Assembly (NCBI GenBank): GCA_039105265.1
Contig: JAPFFF010000027.1
Coordinates: forward strand, 620,001-684,000
Source of the DNA: Tritrichomonas musculus
Taxonomy: Eukaryota > Parabasalia > Tritrichomonadida > Tritrichomonadidae
Direction: 5' to 3'
Length of the DNA stretch: 64,000 nucleotides
The notes below the pieces were generated by a model, which was not told where the DNA came from, made no database searches, and saw only the letters and a program-made list of their open reading frames with translations. Numbering within the stretch: the first letter of the stretch is position 1; every line of letters begins with the position of its first letter. The position numbers and the translations under genes are program-made. Below, piece after piece: positions 32,379-44,500 of this stretch.

Positions 32379-34826
32379 ATGTCAACCAAAAAAGGCACAA
32401 TTCTCAAAACAAGCGGACTCAATAACTACAATCAAGTGGGAGCGAAATCGAACAACAAATCAGGCAAATATCCAATTATCTGTCCACCACTTTCTTCAAA
32501 AATTGTCGTTTCAAATCTTATCTCTTACTCGGTTTACTATCATCATGCATCATGGGTGACGAAAGATGGGAAAGGCTACGCGATTGGCGACAATTCTTGC
32601 GGAGCAATCCTTGGATCACTTCCAAAATCAATACTGAAAAAAGCGACAGAAATTGATATGAAAGACAGTCGTGGTATTCAATGCAAGTTCATCTCCATTT
32701 TGTGCGGTGATGATTACACTCTTTACCTGATTTCACGAACAGACGGCATCAGGGAGCTCGCATACGTTTTCAAATCTACAAATGACGGTGAACCACTTTT
32801 TGTGAACATTGAAAATCGCCAACCAGTGTCGCTTTATGGCGGTTATTATAACTCGGCAGCAATTGACACAGAAGGAGCGATCATCCCAATCACTGATTCA
32901 CTTTTTGATTTCCCACTGAACCCAGTGAAGGCAGCGACTCTTCCAGGAGGTGAGAAAGCAGTCAGCGTCGCCTGCTGCAATAATTTTTATTTTGCACTTA
33001 GTGAGAGTGGGCGAGTCTTCAAATCTTCATACAGGGAACTTTCATTTGAAGAAGTTGAAGAACTTCGTGATAAAGAAATCGTCGACATCTCAGGGACAAA
33101 TTATCATTGCTTTGCAGTTTGCAGCGAAGGCGAAGTTTTTGTTTATGGATCTAATCCATGTGGTGCTCTCTGCCTCGGCGAAAGAGTCAGCAAAGCAGAC
33201 AAATTCACGAAAGTTGCTTCTCTTGAGAAGTACAAAATCACAGGAGCCTACGCTGGGTGCTCTCACTCGCTCTTCCGAACAGAAGATGGAAAAGTTTTGT
33301 CATGTGGAAAAGACAGTTATGGCCAACTCATGCTCGACAGATTTGATTTCAATGAACAAATATATTCACCAGTTGAGACAACGATTGAGAGTGGCGCATC
33401 GTTCTGCATTGCAGGAAATATTTTATCAGCAGTTTTTGTTGGAGAAGAATTACCGCCAAACATGCCAAACAGACGACTTTCAAAGAAAAATGATCACCTC
33501 ACCTCACGAAAAACTGTATCGTCATCAACTAAATCAAAAGGCTCAGAATATTTGAAAGATAAAGAAATATCGGAATTGAAAGCAGCGCTTGAAGCGAAAG
33601 ATCGAGAACTTTCAAATCAGCAAGCGAAGATGAAAGAAAGAGAAAAGCGTGAAACAACGATTTACAAGAATCACATCCGATTCCTTGAAGAACGACTTTT
33701 GAAGTACGAGAAAGTTCAAATATTTGACATCAACGACACATCGACTCACCGGCGACCAGAAATAAAACCAGACGATGATGACGATGACAATGATGTTGAA
33801 TTGAAGAAAACGAAAGAAGGGACTCATAACATTTTCATTGGGGAAGAAGACGAAGAGCACCATGAAGTTTTGAAGAAGATTGGCGAAGGAGCGACATCGG
33901 TTGCATACAAAATCATTGACCGTCGAACATCAGAAGTGATGTGCAAGAAAGTTGTGAAAAATGTTGAAGATGAAGAAGCATTCAGCAAGCTACGAAACTC
34001 GCTGAGAGAATTTGGAGCACTGACGAGCATCAGTCATCCAAGCATCTGCCGAGCGATTGGCATGAACACATCAGAAAAAGTTGAAGAAAACGCATCAAAC
34101 AAAGATTCCGACTACGACTACGATGATGATGAAGATGATGATGAAAAAGCGAAAAAAAGTAAAGAAAAAGAGAAGACGACGATAGCACTTTTCCTTGAAT
34201 ATCTCCCATTCAAATTGAAAGATGTGCTGAAAAGTGACATCATGAACGACACGTTACGGGTGAAAATTTGTATTGAAGTTGCATTTGGGATGAAGCGCCT
34301 GCACCAGTCAGGCATGATTCACCGTGACCTGAAGATCGATAACATCATGCTGAATTGGATCCTTGAAGCGAAAATCATCGATTTCGATCTTGTTCACATT
34401 GACGACAAAGACGAAGGATCACTGACGAAAGGCGTTGGCACTCTTGACTACATGTCGCCAGAAATGCTGAACAAAGGAAAATATGACAACAAGACCGACG
34501 TCTACTCATACGGAATTGTCGTCTTTGTTTTGCTGACAGGTCGTCTTCCAAGGCAAAATTTGACCGACAAGATGAACAAGAAGCCAATCAAATTCCCACG
34601 TCATTCATCGTCGCTCACAGCAGAAGGAATTGAACTGATCAATAAGTGCACCGCGTTTGAACCGAAAGACCGTCCGAGCTTTTCAGAAATCCTTGAAATG
34701 ATTGAGAATAAAAAGTTCAAACTTGCTAAAGAAGTCGACAGAGACATCGTTCTTTCACGATACCAGGAACTGAATCGCTTTGAATCTTTATACCAAAATA
34801 AAGAAACCAAGAAGTCAAAGAAATAA
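32379..34826 (+). CDS. RCC1-repeat / protein kinase fusion
   Basis: This 815-residue protein (835 if the upstream in-frame ATG at 32319 is used) starts with RCC1-like repeats, about residues 10-360, recognisable from HASWVTKDGKGYAIGDNSCG and HSLFRTEDGKVLSCGKDSYG. A coiled coil follows near 410-450, then an acidic linker and a kinase domain at about 500-790. Kinase marks are GEGATSVAYK, the ATP-binding lysine K523, HRDLKIDN with catalytic D650, GTLDYMSPEM and a C-lobe DRPSFSEIL. The metal-binding DFG is DFD (668-670), so activity may be altered. An acidic then lysine-rich insert (DYDYDDDEDDDE) sits inside the N-lobe. The gene is noticeably richer in G+C than its neighbours and free of breaks, suggesting strong expression and selection. 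Targets are unknown. Confidence 0.9.
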   Translation: MSTKKGTILKTSGLNNYNQVGAKSNNKSGKYPIICPPLSSKIVVSNLISYSVYYHHASWVTKDGKGYAIGDNSCGAILGSLPKSILKKATEIDMKDSRGIQCKFISILCGDDYTLYLISRTDGIRELAYVFKSTNDGEPLFVNIENRQPVSLYGGYYNSAAIDTEGAIIPITDSLFDFPLNPVKAATLPGGEKAVSVACCNNFYFALSESGRVFKSSYRELSFEEVEELRDKEIVDISGTNYHCFAVCSEGEVFVYGSNPCGALCLGERVSKADKFTKVASLEKYKITGAYAGCSHSLFRTEDGKVLSCGKDSYGQLMLDRFDFNEQIYSPVETTIESGASFCIAGNILSAVFVGEELPPNMPNRRLSKKNDHLTSRKTVSSSTKSKGSEYLKDKEISELKAALEAKDRELSNQQAKMKEREKRETTIYKNHIRFLEERLLKYEKVQIFDINDTSTHRRPEIKPDDDDDDNDVELKKTKEGTHNIFIGEEDEEHHEVLKKIGEGATSVAYKIIDRRTSEVMCKKVVKNVEDEEAFSKLRNSLREFGALTSISHPSICRAIGMNTSEKVEENASNKDSDYDYDDDEDDDEKAKKSKEKEKTTIALFLEYLPFKLKDVLKSDIMNDTLRVKICIEVAFGMKRLHQSGMIHRDLKIDNIMLNWILEAKIIDFDLVHIDDKDEGSLTKGVGTLDYMSPEMLNKGKYDNKTDVYSYGIVVFVLLTGRLPRQNLTDKMNKKPIKFPRHSSSLTAEGIELINKCTAFEPKDRPSFSEILEMIENKKFKLAKEVDRDIVLSRYQELNRFESLYQNKETKKSKK

Positions 34827-34997
34827 TTAAATAATTAAACCTAAGATCTAAATAACGATCACTTTAACCTTAACTTAATTAAACTAACAACTTTAATTTT
34901 TTTATTATTATTTTTAATGTAAAATGCATTTATTGTTTCATAATTTATTCAGAATAAATTCATTTGTTCATTTTATTATACAATTTTATGAATTTAA

Positions 34998-35663
34998 AAA
35001 TCTCTCAAATGGTCCACTTTTTGAACTTTGTTCCTTTAAATTTCTCCAAAAATTCCTTTTGGTCGGATACTCTCAAAAAGTTAAAAAATTGAATTAAAAA
35101 AGATAAAATTATAAAAAAATTAAAATTTTTATTAAATTTATAAGATATCACTGATTTGGAGACCTGCTTTATCTTGATCTCGATCAACATATAATAAATA
35201 TGCCTCACTTTGCCACCTTCCGTTGCAATTGATTTTTCAGAGAAATCGTTAGATTCTTGAGTTGCGTTATTTTGGTTGTAATTTGGCGGTTGTTGAAAAG
35301 GTGGTTGGTAATAATTCATTGGAAATTGCGGCTGTTGTACAGGAAAATTATTGTTTATCGTTTGATTTTGGAATTGAAAGTTAAAAAAATTGGTTGGCTG
35401 ATTTGAATAAGTAGAAACGCCAATTCCATTATTTTGAGGATGTTGAAATACAGGATTTGTATTTGGAAGTGCATTGTAATTTCGTCCAAACATAGCTTTA
35501 AATTTTTGAAAATCAATAAATGGTTCAAGATTTTTATTGAAAAAGTCATTTTTCAGATCAGGATTAATTCAATTTTTTAACTTTTTGAGAGTATCCGACC
35601 AAAAAGGAATTTTTGGAGAAATTTTAAAAGGAACGTTCAAAAAGTGGACACATTTGAGAGATT
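34998..35663. mobile_element. TIR element with 95-bp ends carrying a host gene fragment
   Basis: The left arm 34998-35096 and the right arm 35565-35663 are inverted copies of each other (aaatctctcaaatg at the outer ends, ttaaaaaattgaatta at the inner ends) with a few mismatches. Between them lies a Gln/Asn/Pro-rich coding-like segment on the minus strand. No clear target duplication was found. The arrangement resembles a Pack-type element that captured part of a gene. Confidence 0.75.
35097..35561 (-). pseudogene. Captured fragment of a penta-EF-hand-like gene
   Basis: The minus strand is open from 35561 (first ATG 35493) and encodes a Gln/Asn/Pro/Phe-rich stretch such as QQPQFPMNYYQPPFQQPPNY, like the N-terminal tails of penta-EF-hand proteins. 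At about 35208 the frame changes; the next frame continues with SEAYLLYVDRDQDKAGLQIS, which resembles a first EF-hand (D.D.D loop followed by I). The uninterrupted frame runs instead into the left TIR and stops at 35005. The N-terminal tail plus a single hand suggests a gene fragment, not a working calcium-binding protein. The EF-hand call is tentative because the loop has extra residues. Confidence 0.5.
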
Positions 35664-36055
35664 TGCACATTCCGAGGAATTTCCAAAATTGAGCACTTAT
35701 TCAAATATTGATAAAAGCATTCAATTGTATTGAAGTTTTTTCAGAGAAAACGGCTAACTTTATCATTTGCAGATCCATTTAACGAGCAGAATTTTCAGTG
35801 CAAGACGTCGACTTCAGATAACCTCAAAAACTTCAATGATTTTGAATTCTGAGTTGGTTGAATATCTGACAGCTTTTTGCTTTTTATGGTGATCAAATAA
35901 GTTTCTTTTATAAGTGTGATTTGAGATGTGATAACTATCCAGATAAATTCTGTTGTTCATTTTATTCAACAATTTTATGAATTAAAAAATTGAGTACTTA
36001 TTCAAATATTAATAAAAGCATTCAATTGTATTGAATTTTTTTCAGAGAAAAACCA
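35664..36055. other. Spacer with a duplicated 60-bp segment
   Basis: The segment gagcacttattcaaatattg with its continuation to ttttttcagagaaaa at about 35692-35750 recurs at about 35990-36050. No gene is seen. Confidence 0.5.
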
Positions 36056-36063
36056 AAGGGAAA

Positions 36064-38063
36064 ATGTGTGTGGAAACTAAAAAATACGTTATTTTAAAAT
36101 TTGTATTTTATTGGTTTTAAGCTTATCTTGATTATATTTGCGGATATAAGTTATATATTCTAGGATTATTAATTATATTATATCATTGTGGATACTTTTT
36201 TTGGGCCAATTGCATATTAATTTTTTGGATATATTTCATCAAATATTTCTCAATTATAAATTTTTTTGTTATATATAAATATATTCATTTTTTTATTGGA
36301 TAGCTATTATTATATTTTCCATTATTATTAGAATATTATTGTGATTTATCGAGAAAAAATAAAATATTACAAGAGATAAAAAATCATTATTATCTCAATA
36401 TTTATCTAAAATTTTAACAATTAAAACTTTTATTAAATTTATTAATTATATATTTATTTTGTATATATGATATATTCCAGTTATTTCTTGCCAATTTATC
36501 GGATGATATATCATATCATTTTGAGTTTTATTTAATTTATTATAAATAAAAAAATATTCAATTGTTTATGAATTATTTTTTATAATAAACTAGTCAAATA
36601 TTTTATTTTTTCTATGCTCAATTGAAATTGAAAGAGTTAAGTGATACTTTTTTGAAATAAATAAAAAATGTAAAATATAGAAAATTAAAATAATATTTAT
36701 ATATATATCCAGCATGATTATAATTAATTATATAATATTACCATCTTATAATCTTTATTATTCTTTATATATATATATAATGATTAGTATTAAGTATTTG
36801 ATATATTATTATATGAAATAAATCCGATTTTATAAATTCTGAATAAAGTGAGATGATTCATATCACATCAATCTATAGGATAAAATCATAAATATTTTTT
36901 TTGTTTTATTTTATCGTAAACTAATTATAATCATATATATTTTATACTCTACAATATATTAAATATAGCAAATTATGGATGAATATATATATATCTAAAA
37001 CAAGATATTAATATTTGAAACTAAAAGTTCAGAAAAAACTCATATCACTAAGTTCAGAAAAAGAACTATAAAATATCTTTTAAATATATTCATAATCATT
37101 TTATTTTAAAACTTTAAATTTTTTGTATAGCATTATATCCAAATAAATATAAATTATTTAATATTGAAATATCATATTTGCATATTTTTTATGCTTTTTT
37201 CTTATTATTAAAATAATTAGCTCTAAGTGATATGAATATTTTCTGAACTTTTAGTTTTAAATAAAAATATCTTTTTATTTTATGAGAATATCTAAGTAAT
37301 AATATTTTTAATATATATTTCAAATATATATATTAGTATATAATATATAAAATATATAGCAATTTCTTTAATAATAACCATTTTTAATGATTTTATTTTT
37401 TCTGAACTTAGTGATATGAGTTATTAATTTATGCTAAGAATTTATTAAATAAGATTTACCGCATCGAATAATTAATTATATATTATTATTATTATTACTA
37501 TAATATATAATAAAAATAATTATTATATATAAATAATATAAAATTATAATTAATAGTAAAAGACATGGGTATTAATGAATAATTATAAAATATTTTCTAT
37601 ATTTTACATTTTTTATTTCTCTCAAAAGAGTTTCACTTAACTCTTTCAATTTCAATTGAGCATAGAAAAAATAAATTGTTTGACTAGTTTACATAATTAA
37701 TTAATTTATTATCAATATCACTTATAAAAAAAAATAATTATATAAAATAAATATCAATATAAATCAATAAAAGTAAATACAAATATTAAATCAGTAAATA
37801 TATAAATATAATAAATGTCAACATAGGAAATATTTAATTTTAATTATGTTTTTATTTTCAAAAAATCAAAAAATTCTATGAAAAATTATAAATTTCTATT
37901 CAATTATTTTTTCGTATTATTTTAAATATATCATTATCTAACGTAAGAATATTTATAAATAAAATGATTAAATGATATTATATATGTATAATAAAAATAA
38001 TAATATCTAATAGAACATCAATAATTTGACCATATTTTAAAACAAGGAAGTTTCCACACACAT
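36064..38063. mobile_element. 2-kb TIR element with 8-bp target duplication and nested inverted repeats
   Basis: The ends atgtgtgtggaaact (left, and right on the other strand) are flanked by the direct repeat aagggaaa at 36056-36063 and 38064-38071. Inside, a second inverted pair of about 110 bp runs inward from 36587 and 37690 (aaactagtcaaa ... tctatgctcaattgaaattg). A third set, gaaactaaaagttcagaaaa with actcatatcactaagttcag, occurs near 37018-37062 and inverted near 37225-37260 and 37400-37425. No coding frame is visible. It may be one large palindromic element or successive insertions. Confidence 0.8.
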
Positions 38064-38263
38064 AAGGGAAAGCAAAATTGAATGAATTTTAAATTTTCCA
38101 ATATTTTTAATTTTATCTCATTAAAATAAGTATATTTCCCAATAATGATTATATATTTAATATATTTAATATAATCAAAAGTTGTGAAATGAAATTATTA
38201 GTAGTTTTTTGCAAATAAATTAAATAAGGATGTGAAAGCTTTTGAATATTCTTTTTTAAATTA

Positions 38264-38443
38264 ATGATAAATCAATTCAATACCATTTAAGGCATCATAA
38301 TCATTGTGGTTGACTGCTAGTTCATAATAATAAAGTGCTTTATCATAATTCTGTTCAATACATTTTGCCTTCATGGTATAACTTTCCAAAAATAACATTA
38401 GAAAAATATCAATAAATTGAGAAAAAATGAAATACAAACCCAT
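38264..38443 (-). pseudogene. Sel1-repeat fragment
   Basis: The last half of this 60-codon minus-strand frame, EQNYDKALYYYELAVNHNDY, matches the Sel1/TPR-like repeat pattern of trichomonad Sel1 proteins. The repeat is single, preceded by hydrophobic sequence that does not fit the family, and no further repeats are seen on either side. It is most likely a remnant of a Sel1-repeat gene lying downstream of the BEACH-family gene. Confidence 0.5.
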
Positions 38444-38540
38444 TCCAATAAATTTGTAAAAAAAAAAAAATATTTACAAATAAACAAAAACAAAATAAAT
38501 TTATTATAAAAAAAATAAACATATAAACAAGAATAAGAAA

Positions 38541-41500
38541 CTAAATGCTGTTTTTCGAGAAGACAGGTTCAATAAATATATTTCCATTCACAGTCACTGC
38601 CACCAATGATTTCAGCAACTTTGAATACTTCATTGACACGATCTGTGACATGCATCTTTTGATAATATTAGGAAATGTCAATTCATACGCCTCACCGACC
38701 ATTATTTTTCCACTTTCGTCAGTAACTGCCAAGTAATCAATTCCGTCTCTATCGCTCCATTGAATTATCAAATCAATTTCAATTGAGACGATTTTCTTAC
38801 TCAACAATTTCCCGTCAATATTGTGCAAAAACAAGATTTTCACAACTTTTCCATCAATGACTTTCATTGCGTGAGTTACAACAAAACCGAAATTTTCGGT
38901 TATAACGATATGTAACGGCGTATAACCGTCAATATCAATTGCCATCATTGACGATCCACTCTCAAGCGGAGTCACAATTAAACGGCCTTCAGAACCAATG
39001 ACAATTGTGTGGAACGACTCACTTATGGCTGCACAAAGCGCCGGACTTTGGAAGAACTCGTGCGTGTTGATTGGCACCACCAAATTTTTATCTGTGTAAA
39101 CGTTTATTGAGGACGTTTCTGGAGCTGTCAACAGATAAGAATTAGAAGCAACAAAACACGAGACATCAAATGATTCTTCGCTTTTCAATTTGAAAACTTT
39201 GTTGCCTTCTTTATCGAAGCATTGAATGACTTTTCCTTTCTCGCTAAAAATGACAAAATCACTCGAAAGTGATTGAAATTGTGAACTTAACCAACGGTCG
39301 TCAAAACCGTTTATTTTGAATTGATCTGACTCATATTCATAGTCATCAATTTCGTCTTTCTTATGTATCAGACATCTCGTCAAAATGCCGTTTTTGCCGA
39401 CGATGTCGATTGATATTGTTGAAGACGTTGAAGATTCATGTTCATGAATGGACGATGTATATGAAAAGTTTGAAGATGTTGATATCGATGCATGCAATAT
39501 CAGGCCTAAATTGGTCTTAATGAAGTAAGGCTTGAACACTTGAAGATTGCGTGGAATTCGCATTGAAATGGCTGGCAATTTGAATACTTTCGAAAGCCAC
39601 AAATTCAAGTTTGCTGAAACATCATCAGACTCCAAAATCTTCCTTCTTTGATAGAAATCATCATTCATTATGTAGTAGTCAATTCCACATGTCCCACCTT
39701 CAGAAAGAATTGCAATGATTTCTGAAAGTTTCAATGAACATCTGGTCGAATCGATCTCAAAAAGTGGATTTGATATCATGACTTGTTTACTTGACGAATT
39801 CTCTTGGATTTCGTTCTCTTGAATCGTGTTCAATTGCTGAGGCGGGAACGGCGGATTTTTAAGAGAGAAGCAACCAACACTTCCTGTCAAATTTTGACAT
39901 TTATTTGAATAAATTGAAGGTCTTTTTTCAAGCTTTATAACTTGCTGATTGCTGCCTTTATTTGCGTCGAAATTTGACTGCGTTTGCTGCTTTGGATTGA
40001 TCAACGAAGCAGATGGGATCACATTATTACTCTGATTATTTTTATTTGGAGATGATATCTTCAAATAGTCAAGGTCATCTCCATCGATCAATATTTCATC
40101 ATTTTCATCATCGTCGTCTTCATCAGTGACAATTTGTTCATCAGTAAATCTGCATTCAGTGACGATTGGATCAAAACTGACAACTTTCAAATTGGTGCCA
40201 GGACGTTGACGCTCTTGAGTTTTCAATATCTCTGGAATTTGATGAAGACTAGAATGAAGAATTTCACTCATGTCTTCTGAATCAATTTCATCATTTCCAT
40301 TTTCAAAATTCAATGCAAAATGATCGTTATTTTTAATCAAAAAACGAGGGAAAACGGGAGGTCTGAGAGGGTAATTGAAACTTCGACTCAATTTTCGGTT
40401 TAATCTTAACAAAAAGTCGAAAGTTGTTATTTCACGGTTTCTCCAAATTTTGAATAAATCGACGTTGTTTATCATTGTGTGCTTATGAAGGATGTTCATT
40501 GCGTTTTCTTTTATATTTTTGGATAGGAAGTCGATCAGCAACGACTTTCCATCGGTGAAGAAGATTTCAATCCCAGAGTCTTGATTTTGGATAATGAAGA
40601 CGTTTATTTCAATGATTTCGTTCATGAAATACTGCTTCGTCTTGTATTCATTAAAGATGATCAAAATCAACTCGGAAAAGAGAAAGACCGTCGCATTGAC
40701 ACTTCCTTTTGGCCGGAAAATACGACATTTAGATTCAAGCAACTTTTGACGAAGATCAAGGTGAAGTTCGTTGATTAATTCAGCATTTCTATCGTTAACC
40801 GAAAAACCGTTACTAACCTCAAAATAAGGAAGATTTCGCCTCGATTTGATCTTCGAAAGTGCCGGAAATCCGAAGCTGCAAAGTCGCGTGTTTTTGCAGA
40901 TGGAGACATCAGAGTTGTTCTTTCGATACCAAGGCGCGAAAGGAAGAGTCAAGCAGTGACGAATTCTCCGCCATTTTTTCTCATTTTTGAGACTTTTGCT
41001 GACTATTTTATGGATCATTTCATTTTGTGAAGTGATACAAATTTTCAATTGACTCTGATCGACTTGGCAGTTACTATTAAAAAGTTTTTCACAGTTGACA
41101 AAAAAAGGCTGGACGCTATTATTGAATGTCTTTGAATTCAATTTAATTTTTTCTGAGTTTTTCTTAATAAACTTCTCAAAAACGTTATCGTCGTATTTCA
41201 AATTTCTATAGGACGATGAGATGGTCGATTCAATATTAAACCGTTGTAACTTTCTGGCAAGAAGTGCAACAAATGGTTCGAGGCTCTCCTTGTTCTGCTT
41301 CGGTATCGTGAAATTGCTGAAGTATTCACGTACAAAAGCGGTTTGATCGTTGACCAAATAAAAAGCGAGCATCAGGTTCAAATTCAAAGCTGTTTGTATC
41401 TTCTTTTTCATAAGAAGCTCGACGATTTTCATCGCCAAGTTACTGTCAAGCCAAACATTATCCTGACCAAACCGTAAACCGAAAGTTGTGTCAGGTTGGA

Positions 41501-44500
41501 TGAACTCGAATGACTCGAATTTTTCAACAATTTCTTCATATGAAAACGACTCATTTTGATTATCGTCACTTTTATTTTTTTCAATCAAAATTGATCGTCT
41601 TTCATCAGGCTCTTTGAAGAAGATGAAGCTTTTCGCCATTTTCGTGAATAATTTGATCAATGACATGTTCTTGCTGTCATTGAATTCAAGCTTCATTAAA
41701 ATATCAACAAGAGCATTCAAATAAACGGCCTCCAATTCACGAGTTGTATCTTCGAAGCATTTTTCAACAATTTTTATGATGAAGTTAATATTGATCCATT
41801 TCTTAGGATCTCGACTACATTGTGCCAAAAACGATAGAATTGAATAGCGAGCTTCCTTCCCTAGAAAATGAGCCGTTACGATTGGATAGAAGACGTCGTC
41901 ATTTGCAATGTAATCGGGCGAAGGCTGAAACAATTCAATCATTTTGAGCAACGATTGATCACCGAAAAACGAGCTTAAATAGCAGCTTAAAGGAAACAAT
42001 TCAGGAGTAGAAACAGTCTGTTGAACTACAAGCGCAAAGAGCTCGTTATTAATGACTTCTTTTGTTAACAAATGAATGCAAAAGAAAACTTCTTCTCTCA
42101 ATGAAATGTGAGTGATGAACTTCTTGAAAAACATCAAAAGAATGATCTCCATTGCTTCAGAGCAAACTTTTGGCAATTTTAATAGTGAATGAAGATAAGG
42201 AAGAAAGTTTGGATTCATCGCAAATTGTTCAAGTGGTGAAGGTTCACTGTGTGCAATCACTTTCAGAATAAAAGCAGCATCTAATGAAAGAGGATTCGGA
42301 TAAAGATGATTAATGTAGCTAATCAAAAGAGCAAAATCAGAGAAATCAAATGAAATCGTTGCAATAAATTGAAGAAGATTGATCAAATGCGTCTTGCATT
42401 TGGCAACAAGAGGACTTTTCAAGTCCAACTTTGAATTCAATAAATCATCTTCATGGAAGTAAATCATGAATTGATTTAAGACAGATGCAAATGGAGTTAT
42501 TATTGAAACTTCAGAAGCAAAAGAAGGAAACAATGTTCGTGACCAATGCTTAACAATTGATAAAAAGTTGTCAATTGTTGAATGAATCCAAAGATCAAAG
42601 TTTGTCATGATTGATCCGAAAAGTTGATGTTTTAATTCTTCAGTTTGAAGATTTTGCATCAAGAGGAAGAACTTCAAGTACAGTTGGTAAGTTGTCTGTG
42701 ATTTATCTGTTTCTTGAAGTAGATAAGGAATGATTGAAAAGCATTCAGTATTGGCAAATTCTAATTCAACACTTGGATCAATCATAAGAGATGAAGAAAA
42801 CGCTTCAAAGGCAGAATCAAGAAGACTATCAATTACAGTAAAAAGAGGGAATAAAATTATAAGTCCAACTTGATTTGTCAAAACACTTGAAAAACTAGGA
42901 TTTTGATTTTCAAGCCGATTATTTACATTGTAAACATAAATCGGATTCACGTCGATTTGATCAATTGCTCTGATTCCTTTTGTAAAGAGGTCTTGGATTT
43001 GATTCTCTTGAAGAACCGGATAAAGCGCAAAAGGGCCAAGAAGACAAGGTATATCTGAATCTATTGAATTATTCAAAGAGCCGCCAATTTGAATTTTCAA
43101 TGGACCATTCAATGCATTTTTGACTCTTTTTTCAATTATTTCTTCATTTTCATCGGGTCCATTAACCGTTGGCAGAACGTAGTAGAAAGGTGAAATAACT
43201 TTATAAGTGATGGTTACAAATGACCATTGCCTAAGGTCAACTTGGGTGTCAATTTTCTCCGACTTTTCAAATGGATTTTCTTTATGTGAAAATCGAAGAG
43301 AATTCGATGCCCAAAAAAGGTGAAAAAAATGACCATTTTGATCTTGCAATGAAACAATTGAAGGAAAATATTGCGGCGATGATCTTTCAACGTAGATCCA
43401 GAATGCCAATGTGAATCCATTTGAGACTGAGAATTCAAAATTAACAGGTTCAATAACGGACGATTTGACAAGCTTTGTCATCGTTTGTGGCATCTTTAAA
43501 TCGGCGGTTAGCATTGAAACAAAGTACTTCATCGCCATATGAAAATAAGGGGGAACTTCATTGCCTTCAAACTGAAACATTGACACATAATTCTCAACAA
43601 AACATGGCGCTGAGAAATTGTTGGCTATCATTGTAAGAAGCTGGAAACAAAGCTCATTCGTTTCATTATGATTTCGATCTTTTATCACCGAAATCAAAAA
43701 CAAATCAACTTCGCCTTTTCGACACTGCTGACAATTGGTCGAGTGATACTGGCAGATTTCAATGACAAATTTCAAAGCATTGGTAAATGTAGCAGTATCT
43801 AGAAAAGTGGTCAAAAGAAGCCAAATTCCAAACGGTTGTCTAACAATGAACGATGTTGTTGATGTAGATAAACGTTCTCCTGCCATCAAATGCGAAATTT
43901 TACCGAACAATTGATGATGCAAATCAATCTGATCCTTCAAATTAAAAGCCATTTGAATTCCATTATGTAAGATCTCAAAATGACACTTTTTGAATTCAAA
44001 GAAATTTGAAGTATCTGTCAAAAATTGAATAGAATTTAAAACGTATTTTTCACTTTCTGAGGATGAGTTTAACCGTGAAAAACCGTTGAATAATATAGGA
44101 GTGATTATCGAGAATTCTTTCTTGAAATCTGATTGTTGATAATTGACGAGATCACAGAGAGCTTCAAGGAATTGATTCGCCAATTCAAGCGATTTTATGT
44201 CAGGAAACGACAATTCAATCGTTTCAAAAATAAGCTTTGTTTCATCACTTATATAACGTTGTTGCTTTTGCTTAGCCAGGCCTTCAATGAACAACTTCTT
44301 AAGCTGCGAAAAAACAAAATTTCGAAGAGGTGGCTCAAAAGCAAGTGATATAAAAACACGTATAAAAATTGAGTCAGAAAAGAATTTGTTAGCACAATCA
44401 GTGTTGTCGAAACAACTTGACAAGAAGAGGAGCAAAGTTGCACGAATTTCATCGATATGTTCTTCTTCATCACCTTTTAGGCGAATCTTTTGATAATACA

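Noticed and set aside
33612-34810. Several minus-strand frames of 65-83 codons within the RCC1/kinase gene
   Set aside because: Shadows of the GC-richer plus-strand gene, Ser-rich and without domains.
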